Shown: piece after piece, positions 46,781 to 55,804 of the stretch
Position numbering within the stretch: the first letter of the stretch is position 1
Layout of the letters: every line of letters starts with the position of its first letter
Assembly: GCA_913043145.1 (NCBI GenBank)
Contig: CAJWLP010000002.1
Span: 30,579 to 94,578, forward strand
From: an uncultured Bacteroidota bacterium
GTDB taxonomy: Bacteria > Bacteroidota > Bacteroidia > NS11-12g > UBA9320
Length of the DNA: 64,000 nucleotides
Reading direction: 5' to 3'
The notes under the pieces: model-generated
What the model was told of the DNA's origin: nothing
Database searches by the model: none
The model's input: only the letters and a program-made list of their open reading frames with translations
Position numbers and translations under genes: made by a program

Positions 46781-48364
46781 TTACCTGATTTTAAGTAAGC
46801 TTCTGGTTTGAGTTATTAAGCCACTTTGGTATGTAAGATAATAGGTGCCAGGTTTTAGACTTGAAGCGTTAAACTTTATTTCATGTGAGCCATGTGGTAT
46901 GTTGTCACTAACTAGTGTATCAATCAATCGTCCATGAACATCTACAATGGAAATATTAATTTGATCACCATTAGAAAAATATTTAATAGTGGTCTCATTT
47001 CCAAAAGGGTTAGGATAATTCCTGATATATGCATCGCCAGTTTGCTTTTGTTTTAAGCGATCTGCAGATGATGTAGAACAGGCATCTTGGATAATATTCA
47101 TTTTTTCAAAATCTTGCAGGAGAATACTATCTGTATCTGTTTTATCTAAGCAGAACCAATCTTGGAGAATTGAACTGTAAATTGTTCTGAAGTCAAATTC
47201 CATCTCAAGATTATCTTTGGCTGTTACTTCATCAGGAATTATAGGGTTATTTCCAGACATACCAGATTTAACTTTAGACCCAAACATGAATAATGGAGCA
47301 GCAGACCCGTGATCAGTTCCTGTGCTTGCGTTACTAATTATTCGTCTTCCAAATTCACTAAACGTCATTCCTAAAACTCGATGATCGATCTTTAGTTTTT
47401 CGATATCATCCTGAAATGCATTGATAGCCTCAGATACGGTTTCCAGCAAGAATGCATGGTAACCTGTTTCATTACTATCCACAGGGTCAACTTGATTAGC
47501 GTGCGTATCAAAACCTCCAAGAGATACAATGTATACACGTGTTTTAAGACCACCAGCTATTAATTGGGCAACAATTTTAAGTTGATCTGCTAGTCGATTG
47601 CCTTCTGGGTATAGATCAGATAAATTAGTTGAACTTTCTGCAGCTTCTTTTATTTTGACGGAATATTCATTAGTCTGTCTTGCTACTGTTCTCAGGTAGT
47701 CTAACTCTTTACCCGCCCATGTATTTGGGGCATCTGGATAATTACCAGTTAATAGTTGGTAATAATTAGTAGGATTTGAAAGGGCAAATCCCATATTAAC
47801 TGCAACACCTTGACATACCTGTGATACGAGTGATCCAATTTGAATGGCAAGTGGATCCTCCATATCATCATTAGGAAAACCATTTGGATAGTTGGGCCAT
47901 TCTTCAGATAAGTATCGACCTACCCAGCCACTTTCAAGAATTTCATTTGAATCAGATCCTGACATCCATATATCTGTTGATCTGAAGTGGGAGTAGTTTT
48001 GATTTGGATAACCTACCGATTGTATGATTCGCATTTTACCTTCATCATACATATTTTTCATTTTTGACATGGATGGATGTAATCCTGTACCGTCAATACC
48101 ATTTAGAGGGAGGACTTTATTTTCAGGTAATATCACATCGGGTCGTGCCTTGGTTAAATTTTGATATTGATCAAGAGGTATAAGTGTATTTAACCCATCA
48201 TTACCTCCATTTAGTTGAACAAGAACTAAAACTTTATCAGTTTCAGTAAAATCTTCTGCATTTGTTCCAAATAATTTACCATATGCCGTAATAGGTTGGC
48301 CATTTATTGCAAATGGAAGTAGTGACGCTGGTGCTACTCGTTTGAGGAAATCTCTTCTTTTCAT
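46781..48364 (-). CDS. DUF1501 protein with Tat-like signal and T9SS sorting domain
   Basis: 527-aa exported protein. The N-terminus MKRRDFLKRVAPASLLPFA fits a twin-arginine signal. The DUF1501 domain (about 40-420) has VLVQLNGGNDGLNTLIPLD, GWVGRYLSEEWP and the metal-binding-like HGSAAPLFMFG, and belongs to the alkaline-phosphatase/sulfatase-like fold. The last 80 residues, beginning YIRNYPNPFGNETTIKYF and ending in TRSLLKIR, are a type A C-terminal domain for type IX secretion. It is co-transcribed after the DUF1800 gene, which starts upstream. The biochemical role of this pair is not established. Confidence 0.9.
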   Translation of the reverse strand: MKRRDFLKRVAPASLLPFAINGQPITAYGKLFGTNAEDFTETDKVLVLVQLNGGNDGLNTLIPLDQYQNLTKARPDVILPENKVLPLNGIDGTGLHPSMSKMKNMYDEGKMRIIQSVGYPNQNYSHFRSTDIWMSGSDSNEILESGWVGRYLSEEWPNYPNGFPNDDMEDPLAIQIGSLVSQVCQGVAVNMGFALSNPTNYYQLLTGNYPDAPNTWAGKELDYLRTVARQTNEYSVKIKEAAESSTNLSDLYPEGNRLADQLKIVAQLIAGGLKTRVYIVSLGGFDTHANQVDPVDSNETGYHAFLLETVSEAINAFQDDIEKLKIDHRVLGMTFSEFGRRIISNASTGTDHGSAAPLFMFGSKVKSGMSGNNPIIPDEVTAKDNLEMEFDFRTIYSSILQDWFCLDKTDTDSILLQDFEKMNIIQDACSTSSADRLKQKQTGDAYIRNYPNPFGNETTIKYFSNGDQINISIVDVHGRLIDTLVSDNIPHGSHEIKFNASSLKPGTYYLTYQSGLITQTRSLLKIR

Positions 48365-48376
48365 TTTTAGTAGGGG

Positions 48377-49972
48377 TTAAGAAAGCTGAAATTCGCTAAG
48401 GTTCATTAAATATTTGAACAAAGCTGATAAACGTGACGAAATAATATTCGCTTTAGTTGTATTATCCGGATCACCTATATAAGCATTCCAGGCTTCAGTC
48501 CAATAATCATCATTGAGTTGTCCAGAAAGGAGTATAGACTTCATATATTCTCGCTGATTCTGATCTACATCTAAGGTGTGCATGATTTCTAAAAAGTCAT
48601 TGATTAGTAGATTTGGATCACTTGCCGTATTAAATTTTTTCGTAAAGTGCAATGGATCTATTTTAAGTCTGGTAGTGCCAATTCTATATCCATTTACAGC
48701 AAGTGTGTCAGAAACTTTATTTCTATTTGAAATGGTATCACTGTTTATCCATAATTCATGGAATTGTGGGATTTGATAATATGCTGGCCAACCTGAGACA
48801 CTTGGCGGGTCTGCAAGTTCTTGTTGCATTAGTGCAGTGGATGATTGTAGCCTATTCCAAAAAGCGTATTGATCTACATAATCACTTGATTCTGGTATGG
48901 GAATTCCAAAAGTTCTTGTTAGACCAAGTAAAAATTCAGTTGGACTTTTAATTAATGCACCACGATTTGCAGTATCAAAAAAGTGTTCACTGTTGAACAA
49001 CGCTTCGAGAACAGGTTTAATCTCATATCCGCTATTTCTGAAAATATTGGCAAGTGGTATGATAACATTGGATTCTGTGTTTTCGTCTATTTTGTAATAG
49101 ACAAACCAACGGTATAATTTACGAACAATATGATTTGCTACCTCATTTTGGGCAAATATCATGTTTAGCATATCATCTAATTCATTGATACCTGCTTGAC
49201 CTGATTGGCCAGTAACTGTATAATTATTGTAGTAAGCTGAAAACTTTTTATCTGAAGTGTCATGCCTAGTACTTTGGAAATATACATCTCCCGTAGTTCG
49301 ATTTATCCTCCAACCAGTAAGGACTTTTGCACCAGCAATAACGTCTGTTTCAGTGTATTGTGATTCTGGACCTTTTCCAAGTGTAAAGAGCTCTTGAAGC
49401 TCTCTAGAGTAATTCTCATCTGGAGCAGTTTTACTATTTCTCTCTCCATTTAAGAATACTAACATTGCAGGGTCAAGTGTTACATCTTTGACCAATGATT
49501 TAAAGTTTTTTAGACAATTCGATCTCAGAAGTTGATTATTTTGATATCCAAAGTTTGCCCAACCATATACTGCAGATTGCGTTGAAAAATGATTATGCCA
49601 AAAAAGGACCATTTTTTCACGAATAGTTAGATCATGATTGACAATTTGTCCAACCCACCAAGATTTGAAAGATCGTCTTCTGATATTATTGAGTTGACCA
49701 TTGTAGTCATTTACCCAAGACTCTCCAGGATTTACGTTGGGATCCGGATTATTGTCATTGTAATTATTAATTGGGGGAGATGGAATGCTGTAGTCTATAT
49801 CAAGAACTTCATTGATAGCTTCAGCCTGTGTTAGATTAACAAAGTAATCAATATTTTCTTTGGTAACACCAAAATGAACTCTCCTTAGCAAATGAATGAC
49901 TGCAGACTTGTCCCATGGACCAGAATAAGTTGAAATTCCTGAATTTGTTCTTGTCGTAGATAATACCGCCAT
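48377..49972 (-). CDS. DUF1800 domain-containing protein
   Basis: 531-aa protein whose family is usually encoded next to DUF1501, as here (12 bases upstream of it). Conserved blocks are HLLRRVHFGVT (about 27-37), KMVLFWHNHFSTQ, and NYSRELQELFTLG followed by VLTGWRINRTTG. HDTSDKKFSAYY and the VARFICRKLY-type stretch HIVRKLYRWFVYYK follow, and GWPAYYQIPQFHELW is near the end. No clear signal peptide is visible. The function is unknown. An association with secreted or surface processes is inferred from the T9SS-tagged partner. Confidence 0.9.
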   Translation of the reverse strand: MAVLSTTRTNSGISTYSGPWDKSAVIHLLRRVHFGVTKENIDYFVNLTQAEAINEVLDIDYSIPSPPINNYNDNNPDPNVNPGESWVNDYNGQLNNIRRRSFKSWWVGQIVNHDLTIREKMVLFWHNHFSTQSAVYGWANFGYQNNQLLRSNCLKNFKSLVKDVTLDPAMLVFLNGERNSKTAPDENYSRELQELFTLGKGPESQYTETDVIAGAKVLTGWRINRTTGDVYFQSTRHDTSDKKFSAYYNNYTVTGQSGQAGINELDDMLNMIFAQNEVANHIVRKLYRWFVYYKIDENTESNVIIPLANIFRNSGYEIKPVLEALFNSEHFFDTANRGALIKSPTEFLLGLTRTFGIPIPESSDYVDQYAFWNRLQSSTALMQQELADPPSVSGWPAYYQIPQFHELWINSDTISNRNKVSDTLAVNGYRIGTTRLKIDPLHFTKKFNTASDPNLLINDFLEIMHTLDVDQNQREYMKSILLSGQLNDDYWTEAWNAYIGDPDNTTKANIISSRLSALFKYLMNLSEFQLS

Positions 49973-50041
49973 AAGTTTTTATCTTTAAAATTATACTAAT
50001 AGACCGCTGGAATATAATGAATTAACTACAGAAAAGTTAGT

Positions 50042-51358
50042 TTATTGTGCAATTATCTGCATGAGTAGTGTGCAAGCTATTGCACCAATAGTGCCAACAG
50101 CGTACCCAAATACTGCCAATAATACTCCAACAGTAGCTAACGAAGAATGAAAAGCAGATGCAACTACAGGAGCTGACGCAGCACCACCCACATTGGCTTG
50201 ACTGCCAATTGCTAAAAAGAAATATGGAGCTCTAATTAATTTGGCAACTATTACTAAAAGTGCTGCATGAACACTCATCCAGATTAACCCTATGGCTAAT
50301 AGTCCTAAATTATCAAAAATCATTGTTAAATCCATTTTCATACCGATTGTAGCGACTAAGACGTAGATGAATACACTTCCTATTTTACTTGCACCTGCTC
50401 CTTCTAACTTTCGAACTTTAGTGAATGATAAGATTATAGCAATAAGCGTTGAGATACTAATCATCCAAAAAAAACTTGAACCTAGAAAGGTAAATGTATT
50501 TCGAAGTGTCAAATGTTCAATAGTAGAAATTTTTGATTCGAAAAATGGAGCCAGAATATTTGCAAAAAAATGAGAAAGACTAACTGTACCAAATGCAACT
50601 GAGAGCAATATGATTAAGTCTTTTAATGATGGATTCTTGGTTACTTCTTGAGTAAACTTTGATACTTTGGCTTTTAAATCTTCTATTGCGGTAGTGTCAG
50701 CCTTTAACCAACGATCAATTTTTTCAGTTTTACCTATACCAATTAGTAGTATAGCCATCCAAATATTTGCTACCACGATGTCAACGAAGACCATTCCGCC
50801 GTATAATTTTTGGTTGTATCCATAGATCTCCAGCATTGCTGTCTGATTGGCTCCCCCTCCAATCCAACTTCCAGCTAATGTTGCTAATCCTCTCCAAACT
50901 GCATCAGGGCCAATACCTCCAATGGCTTCTGGATAGATTAGCGATAATATATAGATAGCTATTGGACCACCGATGATTATACCGACAGTACCTGTTAGAA
51001 ACATAATTAGGGCTTTGGGTCCTAAATTAAAAACAGCTTTTAGGTCAAGACTTAATGTCATCAATACAAGAGCAGCAGGTAAGAAATATCTACTAGCGAC
51101 GTAGTATAGGTTGGATTCATGTTGTATGATTTCACCCGTCTCAGAAATGGTATTCCACTCGGGAGCAATAATTCCAAGTGTGGTAAGAATTGCTGGGAGG
51201 AAGTAGGCCATAAATAGAGCAGGTACTATGGTATAAAATTTTTTCCAGAATGCTTTGTTTGAGCTACTTGTCATAAAAACAAGCCCCAAGCAACTCGCAA
51301 GAACCCCAAATAGAATGGTGTCTTGTGTAATTAAAGGTTCAAAAATTTGTTCTGGCAT
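50042..51358 (-). CDS. DUF819 family membrane protein
   Basis: 438-aa integral membrane protein with about eleven helices. Segments such as LGFLASCLGL-type starts (IQFGVLASCLGLVFM in spirit, here FGVLASCLGLVFMTSS), SWIGGGANQTAMLEIYG and IGSQANVGGAASAPVVASAF mark the DUF819 family. These proteins resemble transporters; two inverted Gly-rich elements (GGGANQ and NVGGAAS) suggest an inverted-repeat fold like that of other anion/solute carriers. The substrate is unknown. It is transcribed alone, divergent from gcvP. Confidence 0.87.
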   Translation of the reverse strand: MPEQIFEPLITQDTILFGVLASCLGLVFMTSSSNKAFWKKFYTIVPALFMAYFLPAILTTLGIIAPEWNTISETGEIIQHESNLYYVASRYFLPAALVLMTLSLDLKAVFNLGPKALIMFLTGTVGIIIGGPIAIYILSLIYPEAIGGIGPDAVWRGLATLAGSWIGGGANQTAMLEIYGYNQKLYGGMVFVDIVVANIWMAILLIGIGKTEKIDRWLKADTTAIEDLKAKVSKFTQEVTKNPSLKDLIILLSVAFGTVSLSHFFANILAPFFESKISTIEHLTLRNTFTFLGSSFFWMISISTLIAIILSFTKVRKLEGAGASKIGSVFIYVLVATIGMKMDLTMIFDNLGLLAIGLIWMSVHAALLVIVAKLIRAPYFFLAIGSQANVGGAASAPVVASAFHSSLATVGVLLAVFGYAVGTIGAIACTLLMQIIAQ

Positions 51359-51447
51359 AATGATTAAAAATACGATTATTGATACAAACGTATTAAATCT
51401 TTTGTGAACTTATATTGAACATTTGGGTTTTTTAACTAACCTAAATT

Positions 51448-51455
51448 TATTTTTG
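51448..51455 (+). promoter_or_regulatory. -7 box of gcvP
   Basis: TATTTTTG, a perfect TAnnTTTG match, ends 27 bases before ATG 51483. A TTTG at 51422-51425 may be the -33 element, with 22 bases between. No glycine-riboswitch-like leader fits in this space. Confidence 0.6.
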
Positions 51456-51482
51456 TAATAATTTAATCGTAAGATATTTAAG

Positions 51483-54335
51483 ATGTATAAAGAGCATTTT
51501 TCTGACCGCCACAATAGCATGAATTTCAAAGAAGAACACCAGATGCTATCCTTGCTTGGGTATGATAAAATGGAAGAACTCATTTCTGACACAATACCCA
51601 ATGAAATTAGACTTCTAAACGAACTGAAATTAGATGAACCTTTGACAGAGATTGAACTATTATCTAAGTTGAAATCAATTGGAAGAAAAAATCAAATTTC
51701 TAAAAATTACATTGGTATGGGCTACTATGGAACTCATACTCCAAAAGTTATTTTAAGAAACATTCTTGAAAACCCAGGTTGGTATACTCAATATACACCT
51801 TATCAAGCCGAAATAGCTCAAGGTAGGTTGGAAGCATTACTCAACTTTCAAACTATGATTATGGATTTGACAGGTATGGAAATAGCAAATGCAAGTCTTT
51901 TGGATGAAGCCACCGCTGCTGCTGAGGGTATGGCGATGGTCTTTTCGGCAAAAAGTAGACAAAATGGAAATAAGTTTTTTGTTTCAGATAAAGCATTTCC
52001 TCAGACGATAGACGTCATTGAAACCAGAGCGGAACCACTAGGTATATCTGTTGTCAAGGGGAATCCTACAAATTTTGAATTTAATGAGGACTTTTTTGGT
52101 CTCTTTGTACAATACCCAAATGGAGAGGGCAAAGTGGAAGATTACAGTGATTTGGTTGAGAGAGCAGCAGTACATCAAATCAAAACTGTTGTTGCTGCAG
52201 ATATTCTTTCATTAACTTTATTAGAAGCACCTGGTTCTTGGGGAGCTGAGGTTGTTGTTGGGAGTACTCAAAGGTTCGGTATACCAATGGGAAATGGTGG
52301 ACCTCATGCTGCTTATTTTGCAACCAAAGAAAAGCATAAGCGAAGATTGCCTGGTAGAGTAATTGGGGTTTCTCAGGATTCCAATGGTGACACCGCCTTG
52401 AGAATGGCTCTCCAAACCCGTGAACAACACATTAAAAGAGATAAGGCCACTAGTAATATTTGTACAGCTCAAGCACTTCTTGCTGTGATGGCAGGGATGT
52501 ATGCAGTTTATCATGGGCCTGAAAGACTTAAAAAAATTGCTCAAAAAGTCAATCAACTCACCAGTATTTTAGCAAATAATCTGGTTAAAATTGGATATGA
52601 TTTAAAAAATAATAGTGCTTTTGACACAATTGCTATTTTATTCGACAAAACTGATCAATCAAGTTTGCGGGAACTACTTAATCAGTATAAAATTAATGTT
52701 CGTTATGAGTCGGATTATATTGGGATTAGTATTGATGAAACGACCGAAATTCAAGATGTTATGCAGCTCATTGAATTATTTGCAAAGCTTAAAGGTGTCG
52801 AATTAGAATTCGATGAAAAAACATCTCAGATGTGGGATTTAGAATTGAACAGAAGCTCTACTTATTTGGAACACCCCGTGTTTAATTCATACCATACAGA
52901 GCATGAAATGTTAAGATACCTTAAATCCCTAGAAAATAAAGATTTGTCTTTAGCACATTCAATGATTGCCTTGGGAAGTTGTACCATGAAATTGAATGCT
53001 ACTAGTGAGATGATTCCAGTAACTTGGGAGTCTTTTGGAAATATTCATCCATTTGCCCCAAAAGAACAGCTTGCAGGATACGAGGAGTTGTTGCATGATT
53101 TAGAACGCGATTTATCTGAAATAACAGGTTTTCATCAGGTGAGCCTTCAACCTAATGCAGGAGCTCAAGGAGAGTACACTGGCCTCATGACCATCAGGGA
53201 ATTTTTTAAAGATACCAATCAACATCACCGGAATATTGTAATTATACCTGAATCTGCACATGGTACAAACCCAGCAAGTGCAGTAATGGCAGGTATGAAA
53301 GTTGTTGTAGTTAAGTGCCACGAAAATGGGTACATTGATTTAGCTGACTTAAGAGAAAAAGTAGAGGCTCATGGAGAAACTCTAGCAGCAGCAATGATTA
53401 CATATCCAAGTACAAACGGTGTTTATGAAGAAACCATCAAAGAAGTGACATCATTAATCCATGAATTTGGAGGACAAGTTTATATGGATGGTGCCAATAT
53501 GAATGCTCAAGTAGGCTATACCAATCCTGCAAATATTGGTGCAGATGTATGTCATTTGAATCTACACAAAACCTTTTGTATTCCTCATGGTGGTGGGGGA
53601 CCTGGAATGGGTCCTATTGGAGTGGCCAAACATCTTGCTCCATATTTGCCTGGACATTCTGTTGTTGAGGGTGTAAGTTCGGATAAAGCGATGCGAGCAG
53701 TTAGTGCTGCTCCATTTGGAAGTGCAAGCATATTGTTAATTAGTTATGCATACATTAAAATGATGGGAACTAAAGGTCTAAAAAGAGCAACTGCAACAGC
53801 TATATTGAATGCAAATTATATGAAATATCGTTTATCTGATGGCTATGATGTTTTGTATACTGGTCAAAATGGAACAGTAGCTCACGAAATGATTGTTGAT
53901 CCTCGACCTTTCAAACTTACCTCTGGCATCCAAGTAGAAGACATTGCTAAACGACTTATCGACTATGGTTTTCATGCACCAACAGTGAGTTTCCCAATTC
54001 CAGGTACTTTGATGATTGAGCCTACAGAGAGCGAAAGTAAGTCAGAATTAGATCGTTTTTGTGATGCTCTTTTATCCATACGAGAAGAAATAGCTGATAT
54101 TGAAAAAGGATTAGCAGATAAAGACAATAATGTTGTAAAACACGCACCGCATACGGCTCAACTTGTATCAGGTGATGATTGGGATCGACCCTATTCAAGA
54201 ACAAAGGCAGCTTACCCTGCATCCTATGTGAAACAAAACAAATTTTGGCCTAGCGTTGGTAGAGTAGATAATACCTATGGGGATCGAAATTTGGTATGTA
54301 GTTGTCTTCCTGTTGCAGATTATCTTGAGGTTTAA
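51483..54335 (+). CDS. gcvP: Glycine dehydrogenase (decarboxylating), P protein
   Basis: Pyridoxal-phosphate enzyme of the glycine cleavage system, 950 aa, the fused single-chain type. The N-terminal half begins FKEEHQMLSLLGYDKMEEL and contains the stretch NYIGMGYYGTHTPKVILRN. The C-terminal half has SMIALGSCTMKLNATSEM and the PLP-lysine region HLNLHKTFCIPHGGGGPGMG, about residue 695. gcvT and gcvH are not in the window. nfeD and floA follow on the same strand. Confidence 0.97.
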   Translation: MYKEHFSDRHNSMNFKEEHQMLSLLGYDKMEELISDTIPNEIRLLNELKLDEPLTEIELLSKLKSIGRKNQISKNYIGMGYYGTHTPKVILRNILENPGWYTQYTPYQAEIAQGRLEALLNFQTMIMDLTGMEIANASLLDEATAAAEGMAMVFSAKSRQNGNKFFVSDKAFPQTIDVIETRAEPLGISVVKGNPTNFEFNEDFFGLFVQYPNGEGKVEDYSDLVERAAVHQIKTVVAADILSLTLLEAPGSWGAEVVVGSTQRFGIPMGNGGPHAAYFATKEKHKRRLPGRVIGVSQDSNGDTALRMALQTREQHIKRDKATSNICTAQALLAVMAGMYAVYHGPERLKKIAQKVNQLTSILANNLVKIGYDLKNNSAFDTIAILFDKTDQSSLRELLNQYKINVRYESDYIGISIDETTEIQDVMQLIELFAKLKGVELEFDEKTSQMWDLELNRSSTYLEHPVFNSYHTEHEMLRYLKSLENKDLSLAHSMIALGSCTMKLNATSEMIPVTWESFGNIHPFAPKEQLAGYEELLHDLERDLSEITGFHQVSLQPNAGAQGEYTGLMTIREFFKDTNQHHRNIVIIPESAHGTNPASAVMAGMKVVVVKCHENGYIDLADLREKVEAHGETLAAAMITYPSTNGVYEETIKEVTSLIHEFGGQVYMDGANMNAQVGYTNPANIGADVCHLNLHKTFCIPHGGGGPGMGPIGVAKHLAPYLPGHSVVEGVSSDKAMRAVSAAPFGSASILLISYAYIKMMGTKGLKRATATAILNANYMKYRLSDGYDVLYTGQNGTVAHEMIVDPRPFKLTSGIQVEDIAKRLIDYGFHAPTVSFPIPGTLMIEPTESESKSELDRFCDALLSIREEIADIEKGLADKDNNVVKHAPHTAQLVSGDDWDRPYSRTKAAYPASYVKQNKFWPSVGRVDNTYGDRNLVCSCLPVADYLEV

Positions 54336-54363
54336 TTTAAAAGCCTTAACTTGGCTGTAATAT

Positions 54364-54831
54364 ATGACACTTTCTATTGTTGCCTCTTTTGTTATTCTAG
54401 GAATTTTATTGCTTCTCATTGAGATTTTTATTGTACCAGGTTTTATTGTTGGAATTGTAGGTGTAGTTATGGTTGGAGTTGGGGTATACTTTACATATAT
54501 TGATTATGGTATGTTACATGGCAATATTCTTTTAGCATTGATAATCGCCATCATGACTGTGATTATTGTGTATGCCTTTCGTAACGGTGCATGGGATATG
54601 TTTTCTAACAAAGAAACAATTACAGGTAAAGCTAACGATATTGGTAAATTAGAAGTGCAAGTGGGAGATACAGGTAAAACAATAAGTGCGATAAGGCCAT
54701 CTGGTATAGCTCGTGTCAAATCTCAGCGTATTGAAGTGCATTCTGAAGGAAATTTTATACCCTCAGGAGTAGAAATTGAAGTCGAAAAAATAGACAATAA
54801 CAAAATATATATTAAAATAATTAATCAATAA
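54364..54831 (+). CDS. NfeD-like membrane protein
   Basis: 155-aa protein with three membrane helices (about 3-22, 24-46, 55-72) and a C-terminal OB-fold-like NfeD domain (about 90-155: KTISAIRPSGIARVKSQRI and HSEGNFIPSGVEIEVEKI). It is a short NfeD, lacking the protease domain of long forms. It is encoded six bases before floA; the two proteins typically work together at membrane microdomains. Confidence 0.9.
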   Translation: MTLSIVASFVILGILLLLIEIFIVPGFIVGIVGVVMVGVGVYFTYIDYGMLHGNILLALIIAIMTVIIVYAFRNGAWDMFSNKETITGKANDIGKLEVQVGDTGKTISAIRPSGIARVKSQRIEVHSEGNFIPSGVEIEVEKIDNNKIYIKIINQ

Positions 54832-54837
54832 TATCTA

Positions 54838-55803
54838 ATGGGAATTATACCTTTTTTAATCGTTGGAGTAGTCCTACTCTTTGTGTTTTTCTACTTTGTT
54901 CCATTGGGGCTTTGGGTAACTGCTCAAGTTTCAATTTCAGGTAAAAGTGTTAGTATCATTCAGTTGATATTCATGCGAATTAGAAAAGTACCTCCTTCTC
55001 TTATCGTAAATGCTTTAATTAATGGAAATAAGGCTGGAATACCTGTATCTTCAAATGAATTGGAAACTCATTTTATGGCAGGTGGTAATGTTAATAATGT
55101 AGTTAAAGCTCTTATCTCTGCAGATAAAGCAAGTATTCCTTTAGATTTCAATATGGCAGCTGCTATTGATTTAGCAGGTAGAGATGTAGCAGATGCGGTT
55201 CAACTTTCTGTAAACCCAAGAGTTATTAATACACCTCCTGTAGCCGCTGTTGCAAAGGATGGAATACAATTAATTGCAAAAGCTAGAGTTACTGTTAGAG
55301 CAAATATCGCTCAGTTAGTTGGTGGTGCAGGAGAGGATACTATTCTTGCTCGTGTAGGAGAGGGAATCGTAACTACAATTGGTTCAGCTACAACTCACAA
55401 AGCAGTATTAGAAAATCCAGATACCATATCTAAGACAGTTTTAGCAAAAGGTTTGGATGCGGGTACTGCATTTGAAATCTTATCTATTGATATAGCCGAT
55501 ATAGATATAGGTAAAAATATCGGTGCAGAACTACAAACTGATCAAGCAGAGGCAGATCTTAAGGTAGCAAATGCTAAGGCCGAAGAGCGTAGAGCAATGG
55601 CTGTAGCTCAAGAACAGGAGATGAAGGCGAAAGCTCAAGATGCTCGTGCACTTGTAATCCTTGCCGAGGCAGAAGTTCCCAAGGCAATGGCAGAAGCATT
55701 TCGAAGTGGTAATCTAGGCATCATGGATTATTATAAAATGAAGAACATTCAAGCTGATACAGATATGAGAGATAGTATCAGTAAACCTGACAAGAAAAAA
55801 TAA
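54838..55803 (+). CDS. floA: Flotillin-like protein FloA
   Basis: Membrane scaffold of the SPFH superfamily that organises lipid microdomains, 321 aa. A hydrophobic N-terminal hairpin (about 3-26) is followed by the SPFH-like domain (about 45-225) and the Ala/Glu/Lys-rich coiled coil (about 230-290: [19 protein letters not shown]). [21 protein letters not shown] and [19 protein letters not shown] are characteristic of FloA (UPF0365). It is in an operon with nfeD and ends one base before the convergent TonB receptor gene. Confidence 0.95.
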   Translation: MGIIPFLIVGVVLLFVFFYFVPLGLWVTAQVSISGKSVSIIQLIFMRIRKVPPSLIVNALINGNKAGIPVSSNELETHFMAGGNVNNVVKALISADKASIPLDFNMAAAIDLAGRDVADAVQLSVNPRVINTPPVAAVAKDGIQLIAKARVTVRANIAQLVGGAGEDTILARVGEGIVTTIGSATTHKAVLENPDTISKTVLAKGLDAGTAFEILSIDIADIDIGKNIGAELQTDQAEADLKVANAKAEERRAMAVAQEQEMKAKAQDARALVILAEAEVPKAMAEAFRSGNLGIMDYYKMKNIQADTDMRDSISKPDKKK

Positions 55804-55804
55804 G

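Noticed and set aside
51359..51482. Glycine riboswitch before gcvP
   Set aside because: The likely transcript start leaves only about 20 bases of leader, too short for a riboswitch, and no aptamer-like pairing is seen.
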